DNA from: Crotalaria pallida
Taxonomy: Eukaryota; Streptophyta; Magnoliopsida; Fabales; Fabaceae
Direction: 5' to 3'
Length of the DNA: 64,000 nucleotides
NCBI GenBank assembly: GCA_037953625.1
Contig: CM075655.1
Coordinates: 81,681,501-81,745,500 of the forward strand
Of this stretch, positions 10,758-21,703 are shown one piece after another. The translations under genes and the position numbers were made by a program. The notes below the pieces were generated by a model. The model saw only the letters and a program-made list of their open reading frames with translations. It did no database searches and was not told where the DNA came from. How positions within the stretch are numbered: position 1 is the stretch's first letter; each line of letters starts with the position of its first letter.

Positions 10758-10772
10758 ATTGCCCCCTTTGCA
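10758..10772 (-). other. Polypurine tract of the Tat-like element
   Basis: The minus strand reads GCAAAGGGGGCAAT directly before the LTR start TGTTGATACCC. Confidence 0.75.
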
Positions 10773-11138
10773 ATGAAAAGAGAGACCTCTTTTCAGTGCA
10801 AATCCTCTTTTCATTTCTTCTCTTCCCTCATTCTTCTGCCGTATTCCACGTGTCAACAGGGGGAGAAGGCAATACCTTTCAGTTCTTGGCAGTTTCACGC
10901 TTCCCCATGTTCCCTCTTTTCCACATACTCTTCCTCTTTCAAAACTTCCCTTAACATTTTAGTTACTTCCCTGTTCAACCTCCCACTCATTCTCTTTCTT
11001 CTTTACTAATCGAGACATCCCCTTTACTTTTCATCTTTCTCAAAACAGAAAACCTTCTTGTTGCCTCCTGTTCTTCATCTTCTTCCCTTCTCGATCTCTT
11101 CCGTTCATCCCTTACCCATTTCTGCATTTGCTACTGTC

Positions 11139-14100
11139 ATGTCAAAGTCGAAGGCTGCTGTCCCTTCCGAGGCTGAAGATGTTTCTTCGAGCTCTGAGGA
11201 GGAGATTCAACTTCCTGGACCTATCTCCTATTGCTTCTTGCAACGACTCCCTTGTCCTCGTTCTTATCCCATCGAACCAGGTTCTCGCCATTGGGCGGCG
11301 GGGGTGAAGGTGGATTCGCCTTTCGGTCCAGACTCAAGCGATTTCCTTGCCGGTCCTCCTACCAAAGCCACGGTGGTTCCGGAAGATGCCGCCGAACTCG
11401 TCTCTCCGCCGTCCTACCACAAGGATCACTGTGCATTAGGTTCTTCGCTACTCCGTTCTTGCCTCCGCCGCTCAGAGTTTCCCTGGGTGGATTTGAATTT
11501 CAATGTTCGTGTTGGAGGCACCAGTGGTAAGAAGGAGTGGGTTGATCACATATTTTCTACTGATGCTGCAATTGTGGCTATTTTGGAGAGGGTAGGCGTT
11601 GTCGCTGCGATCAGAGCGTTCCCTCGACTCGGCGCTAACCGTAAGCCTGACGATTTGTTGGTTCTGATGCAACGTTGGTGCTCCTCTACTCATACTTTCT
11701 TGACATCATGGGGGGAGTTTACTCCAACCCTTGAGGATGTGGTTGTTTTTCTTAAGCTTTCGTCCTTTGGAGATAGAGGCTTCGATGTAGAAGGTGTTGA
11801 TGAACGCCTTTCCGAATTGTCAGTGAAGTTTAAGGCTGCTTCGGCTCTCAACGCCAAGTATTCTCGAGATCTTCTCAAGCAAAGGCGTGTTTCTTCTTCC
11901 CAGAGAGTGAGGGGTACAGGAAACTTGGTTCCGAAAGGTCAGAGGGCAAGCCAACGCTCTTCCCTCAAGTACACCTTTGCTAGTTGGGTCAGATACTTTT
12001 TCGGTGACTTTCATGACGACAAGTTTCAGGCTGGGCCCGTCAAGGATCAGTGCCTCTGTCGTGCTGCTTTTGTTGCTTTTTGGCTGAGTAGGTATGTGTT
12101 TCCTGGTCCTCCGTGGGAATCTGTGAGCCCATTTGTCTTTCTTTTCTCTTGCTCCTTGGCAGAAGGCATCCGCCTTCCTCTTGCTTCATTCTATTTAGAC
12201 GGCTTGTATGCTCGCCTTGACCAAGTGGCCGAACAGATGCGGATTTCTCATGGACGCTTCGCGATTAATTCCTACATTGACTTGACTTTTCTTCAGTACT
12301 TCTTGTTTGAACGCTTTCCAAATTACGGTCCCGTTAGACTCTCTCCTTCGGGTAACGCTGCTGACTTGGAGCCTCGCTCTTGGTGTTGGACAAGAGGCTT
12401 TCCAAGAGAACCCTTGATTTCTCTTATTGATTTAGAGGATAAGTTTGTGTTTCGTCCTTACTTGGACAATATTATGGAGGGTGGTGACCCCTTGCATCCC
12501 TGATACGATGAGGAAGAGTTTGCTACAAGGAACGATGCTGCTGCCCGCTTTGAGGGGATTTATGATTTATGGAAGTTAATTTTAACTGCTCGCTGTTTGC
12601 CTGATTTTGTTCCCCTGGACAGTAAGAGTGCCCACGGCGGAGCACTTTGGCCTTGCGCTTATCGCCCCGATCGTGTGGCTAGACAATTCGGGCGTGATCA
12701 AACCCCTTGTGTCCTCCATATTGAGCAGGCTCCTGTGGAAGGCCTAGTCAAAGTGCTCCTTTTCGGCGCAACTCCTGATGCTTCCGAAATCCCTCGCATT
12801 CATGTTGCTCCCTTCCGTGTTGGCGGTGTTTTGCGTAGTTGGATCACATCTCATGAGGATATCCTCCAGCATCTGCGTGATTTTGAGACTTCTTCACAAT
12901 GAACCTTATTTTTGCACCTCCATGAAGAAAGTTAAAGGTGAATATCTCGGTCATTTTTCTGTCTTTGTTGTTTCCCCTTTTTCTGCTTTGTACTGACTCT
13001 TTCTGTTTTGTTTTGTCTTTAGTTGAGGAAGACTCGCCTAGACGCAAGGCTACTGCATCCTCCCCTGCTGCATCCCAGCGGGGTAAGAGGAAAATCTCCT
13101 TTCAAGGTCCCTCCGTTTCCAACTCTCCTGCTAAAGGTGGTGGCAGCGGTGCCGTCGCGCACCTTCCCGCCGATCTAGTCGCTTGCGAGCCTCTGGTGTT
13201 CACATTGCTCCTTCTTCTCCCGCTCACATAGACTTGGTTCAGGATGATGCTGACGAGACCTGCTCAGATGACCCTCTCTTGGCTTACTATGATGATTCTG
13301 CTGAAAGTGGCGGCGCTGAAGAGGAATACCCCCCAGGTTTCATTTCTTGCCTTTTTCTTTTCTTGCTTTTATTGTAGCTTTTTGGGTCTTTTTCTTCGTT
13401 TTTTATTTGGCTTCTTTATTTTCAGTACGCTTTGCTCAGGCAATTTTGTGGTATTACAGATTCTCTTCTTTTCCTTTGGGTGTAGGCGGTTCTGGTGGTC
13501 ACTTTTCGGCGTCGCCTTCGCCTCAGGCTTCCGGTGGTGGCCATGTTCCTATCAGTCCTTCGACCATTCCATCCGTTCCTAATCGCGAAGACCCCATGGA
13601 TTTCTACCCTCAACCCTTTGTTGGTGGGGATGCTACCCCTCCTGTCCCTCTTGAATCTGCTGTTTGTGAAGATACTGGTTCTTCGATGCCCCCAGTTGGT
13701 GCTTTCAAAAGTGTTTCCGTTACCTCCAAGGGTGTGCCTTTAGATGCCCCTTCAGGTACTGTTGATGTTGTTGATGAAGTCATCGCCGATACTCGAAGGT
13801 TTGAAGATGTATTTGGCGGGGCAGACACCGTGCTCGACGGGATGGATGTTGAGGTAAATGCCTCTGCTCCCGAGGAGGGCCAAATTGATGTTACTGCTGA
13901 GATCCCAATTGGAGAGCCTTCTGCCCCCATGGTGTTTACCCCTTCTGCTGAAAAGGGCATAGCTTCGACCAGTGCGACTGAAGTTCCTAGGAGTGTTACT
14001 GCTCTCCCTGATGGGCGCTCTATGCATGAGGCTTCCCATTTCCAGACTCCTTCCGCGAGGACAGGTCATGTTTCTGTTTCTCCAGGGTCTTCTTCTGTTT

Positions 14101-14730
14101 GTAAGTATTCCTTTCTTTGTTTGATCCAAGCTGGGTTCTTTCTTTTCTTTGTTTTGCTTTCCTGTCTCATTATCTATGTGCATATTGCGGTGTGCTTTTG
14201 CAGCTGCACTTTCCGCTAGGTCTCGCGGTTCACTGGATGCAGATGATCAGTCTTTGGTTGATTCATTCCTTCTTGCTCACACTGCCCTGATACCGCCACG
14301 TGCCTCGCTTCCTCGCCTTTTCAGGGAGTCTGCTTCACGCACCTTGCTGCAGATGTTGTTGTTGGTTCGTTCAGTTGATGTGGATGCCTTGCCATGGGAG
14401 GACAAAGCTGAGATTCTGGATTGCTTGTATTCACTCAAGTTTCAGCACTATTCCGGTGCTTGGCTTGAGAATGCCATTGCTGGTTTTGAGAGTTTGTGCC
14501 CTCCGCTTGATGATGTTGATTTGGCTGAGGCTGAGCACTCCATGCAGGAACGTCGTGCTCCGTTAGTATCCCGCATTAAAGAACTTTGTTCTCAGCTTGA
14601 TCAGACAACTTCAGTGTTGGAGCGACTTGATAAGGAGATTAATGATTTAGCCGCCCTGAAGCACGCCTATGAAGAAGTTTGCAGGGACACCTCTTTGAAT
14701 TCCCTCTTTAGCATGTACGCGCTATTTTAA
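11139..14730 (+). pseudogene. Antisense plant-mobile-domain (PMD) gene with introns
   Basis: The ATG at 11139 (MSKSKAAVPSEAED) opens a frame to a TGA at 12501, and the same frame continues to 12900. Conserved PMD-type blocks include WGEFTPTLEDVVVFLKLSSFG, AFVAFWLSRYVFPG and, after the stop, RPDRVARQFGRDQ. Downstream segments fit three short introns with GT-AG ends: 12938-13022, 13337-13485 and 14101-14203. Reading phases match across all three joins. The last exon (14204-14730) encodes a helical, Leu/Glu-rich coiled-coil-like end. Damage: one nonsense codon (12501), apparent frameshifts near 12885 and 13140. The upstream frame is open from 11058, but SKSKAAV looks like the natural N-terminus. 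PMD proteins occur both as host genes (MAIN/MAIL1 type) and inside transposons. Here the gene is antisense to its element. Confidence 0.7.
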
Positions 14731-15091
14731 CTGCATATGCCGTTACTTTTGTTATTCTTCTCCTTGGATCATGGTTTTGGTTACTGCTTTTCTTTTGGCT
14801 TCGCGTTTTGTATGACTTTAATCGGATCTGACTTTTATTGCTTTACCGCTACTAGACTTTCCTGCTGGATCTTGATTCCTTGTATGAACTGACTTTCTTA
14901 ATTTCTTGACATTTCTTGACTCTTGTTTGCATTGGGTGTTTTGGTATAAGCTGCATAGACTTTGATGCTTCTTCAGGTGTTTTACATACGCGTACTCTTG
15001 CCTGATGCTCATGAAGTGTTATCACTGCATGCTTTCCTTTCTTTCATACATAGACATGTGCGCACTTCTTCTTCTCTTTTTTTTTTAGCAG
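14731..15091. other. Non-coding internal region of the Tat-like element
   Basis: T-rich on the plus strand, no supported ORF. It lies 3' of the antisense gene. Confidence 0.5.
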
Positions 15092-15461
15092 TGGCCCCTC
15101 ATGTCATTGGCGCCAGGATTTTTTCTCAAGGTGCACGTTGGGCACATTTTTTTTCTCTCTTTTTTCTCTTTTTTTTAGGGTGCACATTGGGCACGCTTCT
15201 TTCTCTCTCTTTTTCTTTGAACAATGGCCCCTCATGTCATTGGTACCAAATTTTTCTTCAAGGTGCACGTTGGGCACACTTTCTCTTTTTTTTCAACAAT
15301 GGCCCCTCATGTCATCGGTGCCAAAATTTTTTTTTAGGGTGCACGTTGGGCACGCTTTCTCTTTTTATTTTAACAATGGCCCCTCATGTCATCAGTGCCA
15401 AAAAAATTTTTTTAGGGTGCACGTTGGGCACGTTCTACAGGTTTTGCCGCTTTGGGCTTTT
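15092..15461. repeat. Tandem repeat, unit about 75 bp
   Basis: CCCCTCATGTCAT recurs at 15095, 15228, 15303 and 15380, each copy followed by a T-rich tract and GTGCACGTTGGGCAC (five copies of the latter, 15140-15430). Degenerate units with ACACCTCATGTCAT and ACACCTCTTGT continue to about 15970. The ORFs over this tract are repeat artefacts. Confidence 0.75.
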
Positions 15462-18251
15462 TCTTATCTAAAAACCAACGGATCGCTTTGGATCTTACGT
15501 TAGCCAACCTCTTTTTCTACAGATTTTTCCGCCCGCGTTTAAGACTAGCGCCCTTGTTTCCCGGGAACTTTTCTAGCCTCGCGATATGGCGTACTTTGCC
15601 CCGCGTCTGATCCCGGAAATTTGTTTTCAGAGAGGTCTATCCGGGTGCCGCGATAAGGTGTCTTGTGCCCGCGGTACGGTCCAACACTGCTCATTCTTTT
15701 CTTTTCTTTTTCTTCTTCTCTTTCTTTTCTTCCCCCTTTTTTTTTGAAGTGTTGCACCTCGCGTTCTGGCATTATTGACCCTGTCTGAGGGTATTTGCTA
15801 CAGCGATACCTCATGTCATTAGTATCATTTGAACCCTTTCTAAGGACACCTCAAGTTATCAGTGCCGCTTTAGGCTTTGTCATTAGCACCTCTTGTCATA
15901 GGCGCTGCCTTGCTTCTGATTGATTGCTTGATTGCTCACGCTTCATGACACCTCTTGTTCCCGGTGCTACTTTTCTTTCTGTTTTTTTATTAATGTCATC
16001 AATCTGTAAACACTTGTGTTTCCGGATTGCTCTGCTTCTTGACCTTGTTCTTATGCTTACTTTTCGTGTAGTCTGTTTCGGTGTACGGATGAGCTCGGAT
16101 GCACCTTGCTTCAGAGGCTTGTTATTACCATAGATTTCTACGTCAGGGCGCTTTGGCTTGCTCACGGGAGCAGACTGGGATGAATTCTTGGTTTTAGCAA
16201 ATATACCGAATTCATTTTTTTTTGTTTACGAACAGTTCTCTGCTCCAATCGCTTGTATGCCTTTTGGCCCGCTTCTGTCTTGCATCTTGCTTTTGCATAT
16301 GATTTTATGCTTCAGTGTTTAAGCATTCCTTTGAGTAACATACTTTCCGAATCTTGCATCTGTATTGGTTATCATAAGACTTGCATTCACCCTTCGCGTC
16401 GCATGTACGCCTTTTGTGCATGCCTGGCGGTTGTACGCCTTGCAGTAGTGATCACAGTCGCCTTTTAAAGTTTGCTTTGGACTTCTGGCTGGCTGGTTTG
16501 CTCAGAAATTCTTTCGTTTGATCCGCACTTGTACTTGGGTTCAATTGTGTCAGCTTTTGCACATGTGCTTGCTCTTGCTCTTCAATTACTTCTCTTGCAC
16601 GCTTTTGCTTTGAAGTCGCCTTCGTCTATCTGGTTCGAATTCATCGTCAACTTTTGATTTCAGCTTCTGATATAATTTTGCTCTCAAATTCTTGGTTTGT
16701 TATTAGCGACTTCCTGTTTGCATTTTCTCCAGGATTTCTAGCTTCAACACCGTCTCTTTCTGATGCACCTTCTTTAGAGGTTGCTTTTGGATCTGTACAC
16801 TTTCTTCTCCCTTTCTTCCTTTTGGGACTGAACTGAGGATGCCTTCAGACGAATGATTCTAGGCAGGGTGTCGTCCTCCAATATGATTTTATCTTTTCTC
16901 TTTGCTTGATTTGGGTTTGTTTGATTGTCACCGATCTTTTCTATTTGTGTGTTGTGTTTCTTTTCTTGATACTTTGCTCTTGATCGCCTGGCCTTCTCTT
17001 TTACTGGGCGAGACGTGGAGCGCTTCTCTGCTGTAGATATGTCAGGTGTTTATTGTCCAGGGTGGAGAAAGCGATCCTCCCATGGCATCGGGCATCTTAG
17101 CAATACACAGCGAGTCATGTCCTAAGAGCGTACTAAGGACTTTTCAAATCTTAGGAAGTGGCTCCTACATAAACAACTTCCATTCATTTTTTTTCGGATA
17201 TTTTCATGCTACACATGTTCGTTTCATCAGTTGTATCCATCAGATCATGTATGAAATTAATTATACATCATTATGTAACATTGCCAATATCACGCTTTTC
17301 TAAAGCATGCCTTCTCAACATTTAAACCAAATGGTTTACAGCATCAAACATTATATTTGCACGCTAGAATCATGGAATATAGTTTGTCTTCATCATGTAA
17401 CGGTTGAGCAAAGGATAGTTAATCAAGGTTATGACATAAATGCTTAGTACGGTATACCATTTTAGTTCTATAGTAAATATTCACATGTACAGAGTTATCT
17501 AATTACTGCTTTTCTAGTCAAATACTTGACACGCATCAGAGCGACAACATTCCTAAATATGAACATACATATACGATTCTTGGACATGACAAACACAGAG
17601 TCTAGAAATCAAACAATCTTCATATCACATCATGTTATGACAGTGCTATTTTAGACAAAGCAAAAAATAAATTATTGCTATCACCATAAGGTCGTAAATG
17701 AAATCATGCTATCATATGAGAGAGATCATAGCAAGGTTGTCATAGATGCATTCAAAATCTAGCAAGATAATAAGCGTACGCATACTGCGATTGTTCTTAC
17801 ACAAAATAGTTTGTATGTGATCGAACAAATATTATCAGATTCATTTCTATTGAAATCAAATTCATGAAAAACTCACTAGGCCGAGCCAAGGATTGTGTGT
17901 ACTTAGCTTATAGTGCAGGTGACGCGAGGCACTTTCACATTTAAGTTTTCTGGTTGCGCCTTTGCTCCTGAGTTTCTACTCTCCGCAACATGGCGCCTTC
18001 CTTAGTGAGAGCGTGCCTTCGCCCTTCTTTGGTCACGTGACTGCCTGGCCGCCTTCTGCAAGCGCGCCTTCTGGGGAGTTGCCCCCTGGGGAGCAGGCCG
18101 CCTTTCGAGAAGGTCGTTTTTGAGCTGAGAGACGCCCTCCTTGTTACAATCACTTCTTCAGTTGAGGGTCGTCGATAACAGTGGAGCGCCTTCAGGAGCT
18201 ACCTTTCAGACAGTGCTTCCAGGGACATTTCCTTCATCGCCCGAAGCCATA
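15462..18251. other. Non-coding internal region of the Tat-like element
   Basis: About 2.8 kb between the repeats and the PBS. No gag, RT or integrase motif on either strand. The minus-strand ORF at 17941-18153 is Arg-rich leader sequence without a recognisable domain. This is where gag-pol would lie in an autonomous relative. Confidence 0.55.
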
Positions 18252-18273
18252 ACTTCCCCAGCGGAGTCGCCAA
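18252..18273 (-). other. Primer binding site of the Tat-like element
   Basis: Read on the minus strand, TGGCGACTCCGCTGGGGAA follows the LTR end by two bases. It is complementary to a tRNA 3' end in CCA. I recall a tRNA-Arg type PBS for Tat/Ogre elements; the isoacceptor was not checked. Confidence 0.65.
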
Positions 18274-19295
18274 ATTGTTTCGGATCTTTTTATTGCAAAA
18301 GATATGATTATTCAAAGGTTACAGAGGGTTCGTAAACTTAATAAAGTTTGGCTCCAGTAAAGTGGAAATGACCATATTATTTCTACAGACAGGGGGGGTG
18401 CGCCTTTGATTGGCCCGATTTTGCGGGGGCGCCCATAACAAGTATACAAGTACTACAGATGATATAAGTAAATGGGCGCTATCAGAATTGCTTCTACTTG
18501 TTGTGCGGTGCGCTCTTGCTTCCGCCCCCAGTGTTGACTGTAGAGTGTTTACTCTGATGCACGCTCTGGCTTCTAGCCCTTCTTTTGTTCGCCTTTCTCA
18601 CTGTTGTTTCTTCAGGTGTTCCTTCTCCAAGTTTTGGAGAGTGGAACCGGCGTTTTCTCTATGTTTGATGTTTCATGGAGTTGATTGAGTTGATTGTCTT
18701 CCTCCCGTTGGTTCAGCTGCTTCAGATGAATTTGTGGAGGACGGAAGGCGTGCATTCTGCTGTTCGCCTTCGGGACCTCCTTGTTCTTAAGTATTCTTAT
18801 CTTTCTCTTATGCTCTTCCTCCGAGTTGCAGAGAGGGGAATTTGTGCTCTACTCCGGTTTGTTGTTGTTACTGAGATGCTGGTTGGAGGTGTGCACTTTC
18901 TAGTGCATCTTCCTCACTTGTGTTTCTCTCGAATTTATTCTTGAGCTCTTGGTGAGCTATATGTGTTTCTGGTTACTTTTCACTCTTCTGAGTTGATTAC
19001 ACCCTTTTTCGGTGATCTCCCTTTCTGTCTCTCTGTGTGTATTCTCTTCTCTGGAGGATAGAGCTTCCTCCTTTCATAGTGTGCCCTTTGCCCACTGGTC
19101 CTTGCTTATTCTCACTTTATCCGTTGGTCCATGGCACTTTTCCACCTTGGTCGCTGCATATTCTTTCTTTATCAGGTCCCTTTTGTTTGTTTTCTCTTTC
19201 TGGCTTTGTCATTTAATGGCTGCAGGGGGAGAGGTGTGCAAGTCTTGCTATTCTTGGCTTTTCCTTGGGAAGGGCTGAATGATGTAAGCAAAGAT

Positions 19296-20860
19296 TAAAG
19301 AAACCGCAATTGGTGGTTGGAGAGACAAAGGAACCCTAGGAATACACCTAGAAGGGGGGTTGAATAGGTGTCTAAGCTACCTTGAAAGATTTTCGAACGA
19401 AACAAATCGAAACAATCAAAACAAAAGATTTTTGCAATTTTGTTCAAGTTTACTCGAGTAAAGTTCAGAATACTCAATTAGTACTCGATTAAAGACTCGT
19501 TTACTCGAGTATATCTGACAGAAACCAGAAAAATCAAGTTTTCATTCGCATACGAAAATCAATCAATTCACACGAAAGATCAGAGATTCAGCAGAGATGA
19601 TTAACACCTATATTCTTATTGATTAACCTAGTTATGAAAATGATTTTCCCCAAGTTAATTTGAACAATAAAGATTCAATTCAATCAATTATGAAAATCAA
19701 TCTTTCTAGGTTTTCAACCAAGAACGCAATCAAATGACTTGAATATAAAGAGTAAGGGTTTAGAGATACGACACAGTGATTTATCCTGGTTCACTTTCAT
19801 CCGCTTGAAAGCTACATCCAGTCCCCTCTTCAACCAAGAGAGATTCTTCACTATGAGGAATTAGAGTTCTCAAATTACAAGTGATTGCCTCACAAGACTT
19901 CCTTCTTGCTAGCCTACAAGAGATAACCGACACCCTTGCCTTGTAATCCTATTGATCTTCTCTCTAATCTAACCTCTACCCCTTGTTGATAATCGACACA
20001 ACAAGTCTTCAATTGCTTGATGATAATCCACACATCAAGGCTTCTCCTTGCTTGATTCACAACCAAGACTTCTTCTTCTTCAATGAACGTTGCTTGATGA
20101 TAATCGACACACCAAGGCTTCTTGTTTGTTGTAGTGGCTTGCCTTATTGCAAAGATTACAACTCAATGAATACACATAACAATCCTAATGAATCTCAATC
20201 AATAGCTATGACAAAACACACAAGAGATTCAAAGGTTCTTGATTAAAGAATATGAAAATAGAAAAGCTTTGATCTTTTAAAATTGAGAGAATAGAGTGGC
20301 TTGATTCTTTGTAAAATGAATATCAAAATGATGGGTTATGATCACAAAGGTTAGGAAAAGGTTTTTATAGAATACCCAAAAGTTATGGCACTTCAAAACT
20401 GATTTTGAGAAGTGAAAATCGTATTTTAAAAATCAGTTCAGCAGTGTTTACTCGAGTAAATTGCAGCATACTCGAGTAGTACTCGATTAAACAAACTCAT
20501 ACTCGAGTAAAACTATATTGCACTTGTTTAAAACTTGTTTTCTCAAAACCCAACCTTTCCTTTAAAACCTTTAAGCCACCTATTGATTCTAGGTTAAGTG
20601 AAAACTCAAATTATGATTAAATCATGACTTATGAATGAGATTCACTACCCTCTAAACAAACTACCCAAATGAAAACCTATGAAGCTTGAGAGGCAAAAGA
20701 TAAAACAAAAACAATTACACTCAAACTTAAGTCTTCATGAGCTTGTTCTCTCTTCTTCACTTGATGTTTGTTGTTGCTTGTTGAACTTGAACTTGATCAT
20801 CACATGATAGCTTGTTCAAAACACTTTGTCATTATCAAAACATTCATCATGCAACTTACA
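19296..20860 (-). repeat. 3' LTR of the copia element
   Basis: From TAAAGAAACCGC (terminal TG decayed to TA) to GCAACTTACA. It carries ACTCGAGT-type palindromes near both ends (19453-19512 and 20451-20514). PPT AAAAAGGGGGAGAT (minus strand) follows at 20861-20874. Confidence 0.9.
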
Positions 20861-21207
20861 ATCTCCCCCTTTTTGAAAATGACAAACCATGTTTTGAAGT
20901 TCTCCAAAAGTTCTTTGAAGTTGTTGATGCTTTAACAATTTGATCACTTGGTGAGACTCTTGCTCCCCCTCAATAAATGCTTTTGACATTTGAATCCAAT
21001 TGAGATAAGCTTGATTCTCCCCCTATCTTCAACAACTTTGTGAGACTCTTGCTCAACCTACATAAAAACAACAAAAACAACCTTTCTCCAAACAAACATC
21101 TAAAAATCATATTATTTCTCCAACAATCATTTCTCCACCTTTGAGAAACATTCCATTCAATTCAAAACATCATATTTCTCCCCGTTTGGCATTATCAAAA
21201 AGTAATA

Positions 21208-21563
21208 TATACCAATTGAAATATAACATCTAAGCCAAGGTAAGAAATCAATGATCATTTCTTTACAACATTGATACCAATTGAACAAATACAATAGAAC
21301 TATACTTTGAAATGTGATATCAATTGGCAAGAGAATATAACAATGAAATATGATACCAATTGAGAACTAAAATATCATAATATCACTTAACAAAGTAAAA
21401 TATCAATGTAAAGAAATAACATATATCAACAAAATTTTGATACCAATTGTGATATTTCTTTAATAACAACCAAAGCATGTCACTATATCATGATAACCAT
21501 CTATGATTCTACTCAATGATACCAAATGATTTAATTAAACATTTAGAAAAGTAATACCAATTG
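21208..21563. repeat. Dispersed PBS/LTR-junction-like motif
   Basis: TACCAATTG occurs exactly at 21210, 21275, 21354, 21441 and 21555, mostly as GATACCAATTGA, with several near copies. In sense orientation this is TCAATTGGTATC, the same string as the LTR end plus first PBS bases at 23560-23568. The copies lie between the gag stop and the PPT. Confidence 0.7.
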
Positions 21564-21703
21564 AGAAGATACCATATGAAGTTCACAAATCTAATAATAT
21601 CACTTATACCAAATTGTAGGACTTCTTTTGAGACCAATTTAAGATGCAAATATGAATAACACTTGTAAGCTCTCTTTGCTCTTCAATCATACCTACAAAA
21701 CAA

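Noticed and set aside
13610..14183. Minus-strand ORFs of 116 and 143 codons, which would be sense for the Tat-like element
   Set aside because: They mirror the PMD exons, lack gag or pol motifs and show no domain.
15092..15461. Regular spaced repeats resembling a CRISPR array
   Set aside because: Plant retrotransposon context, unequal spacing, and spacers that are only T-rich drift.
17941..18153. Arg-rich 70-codon ORF just downstream of the PBS (minus)
   Set aside because: Leader sequence without Cys/His knuckle or capsid motif; too short for gag.
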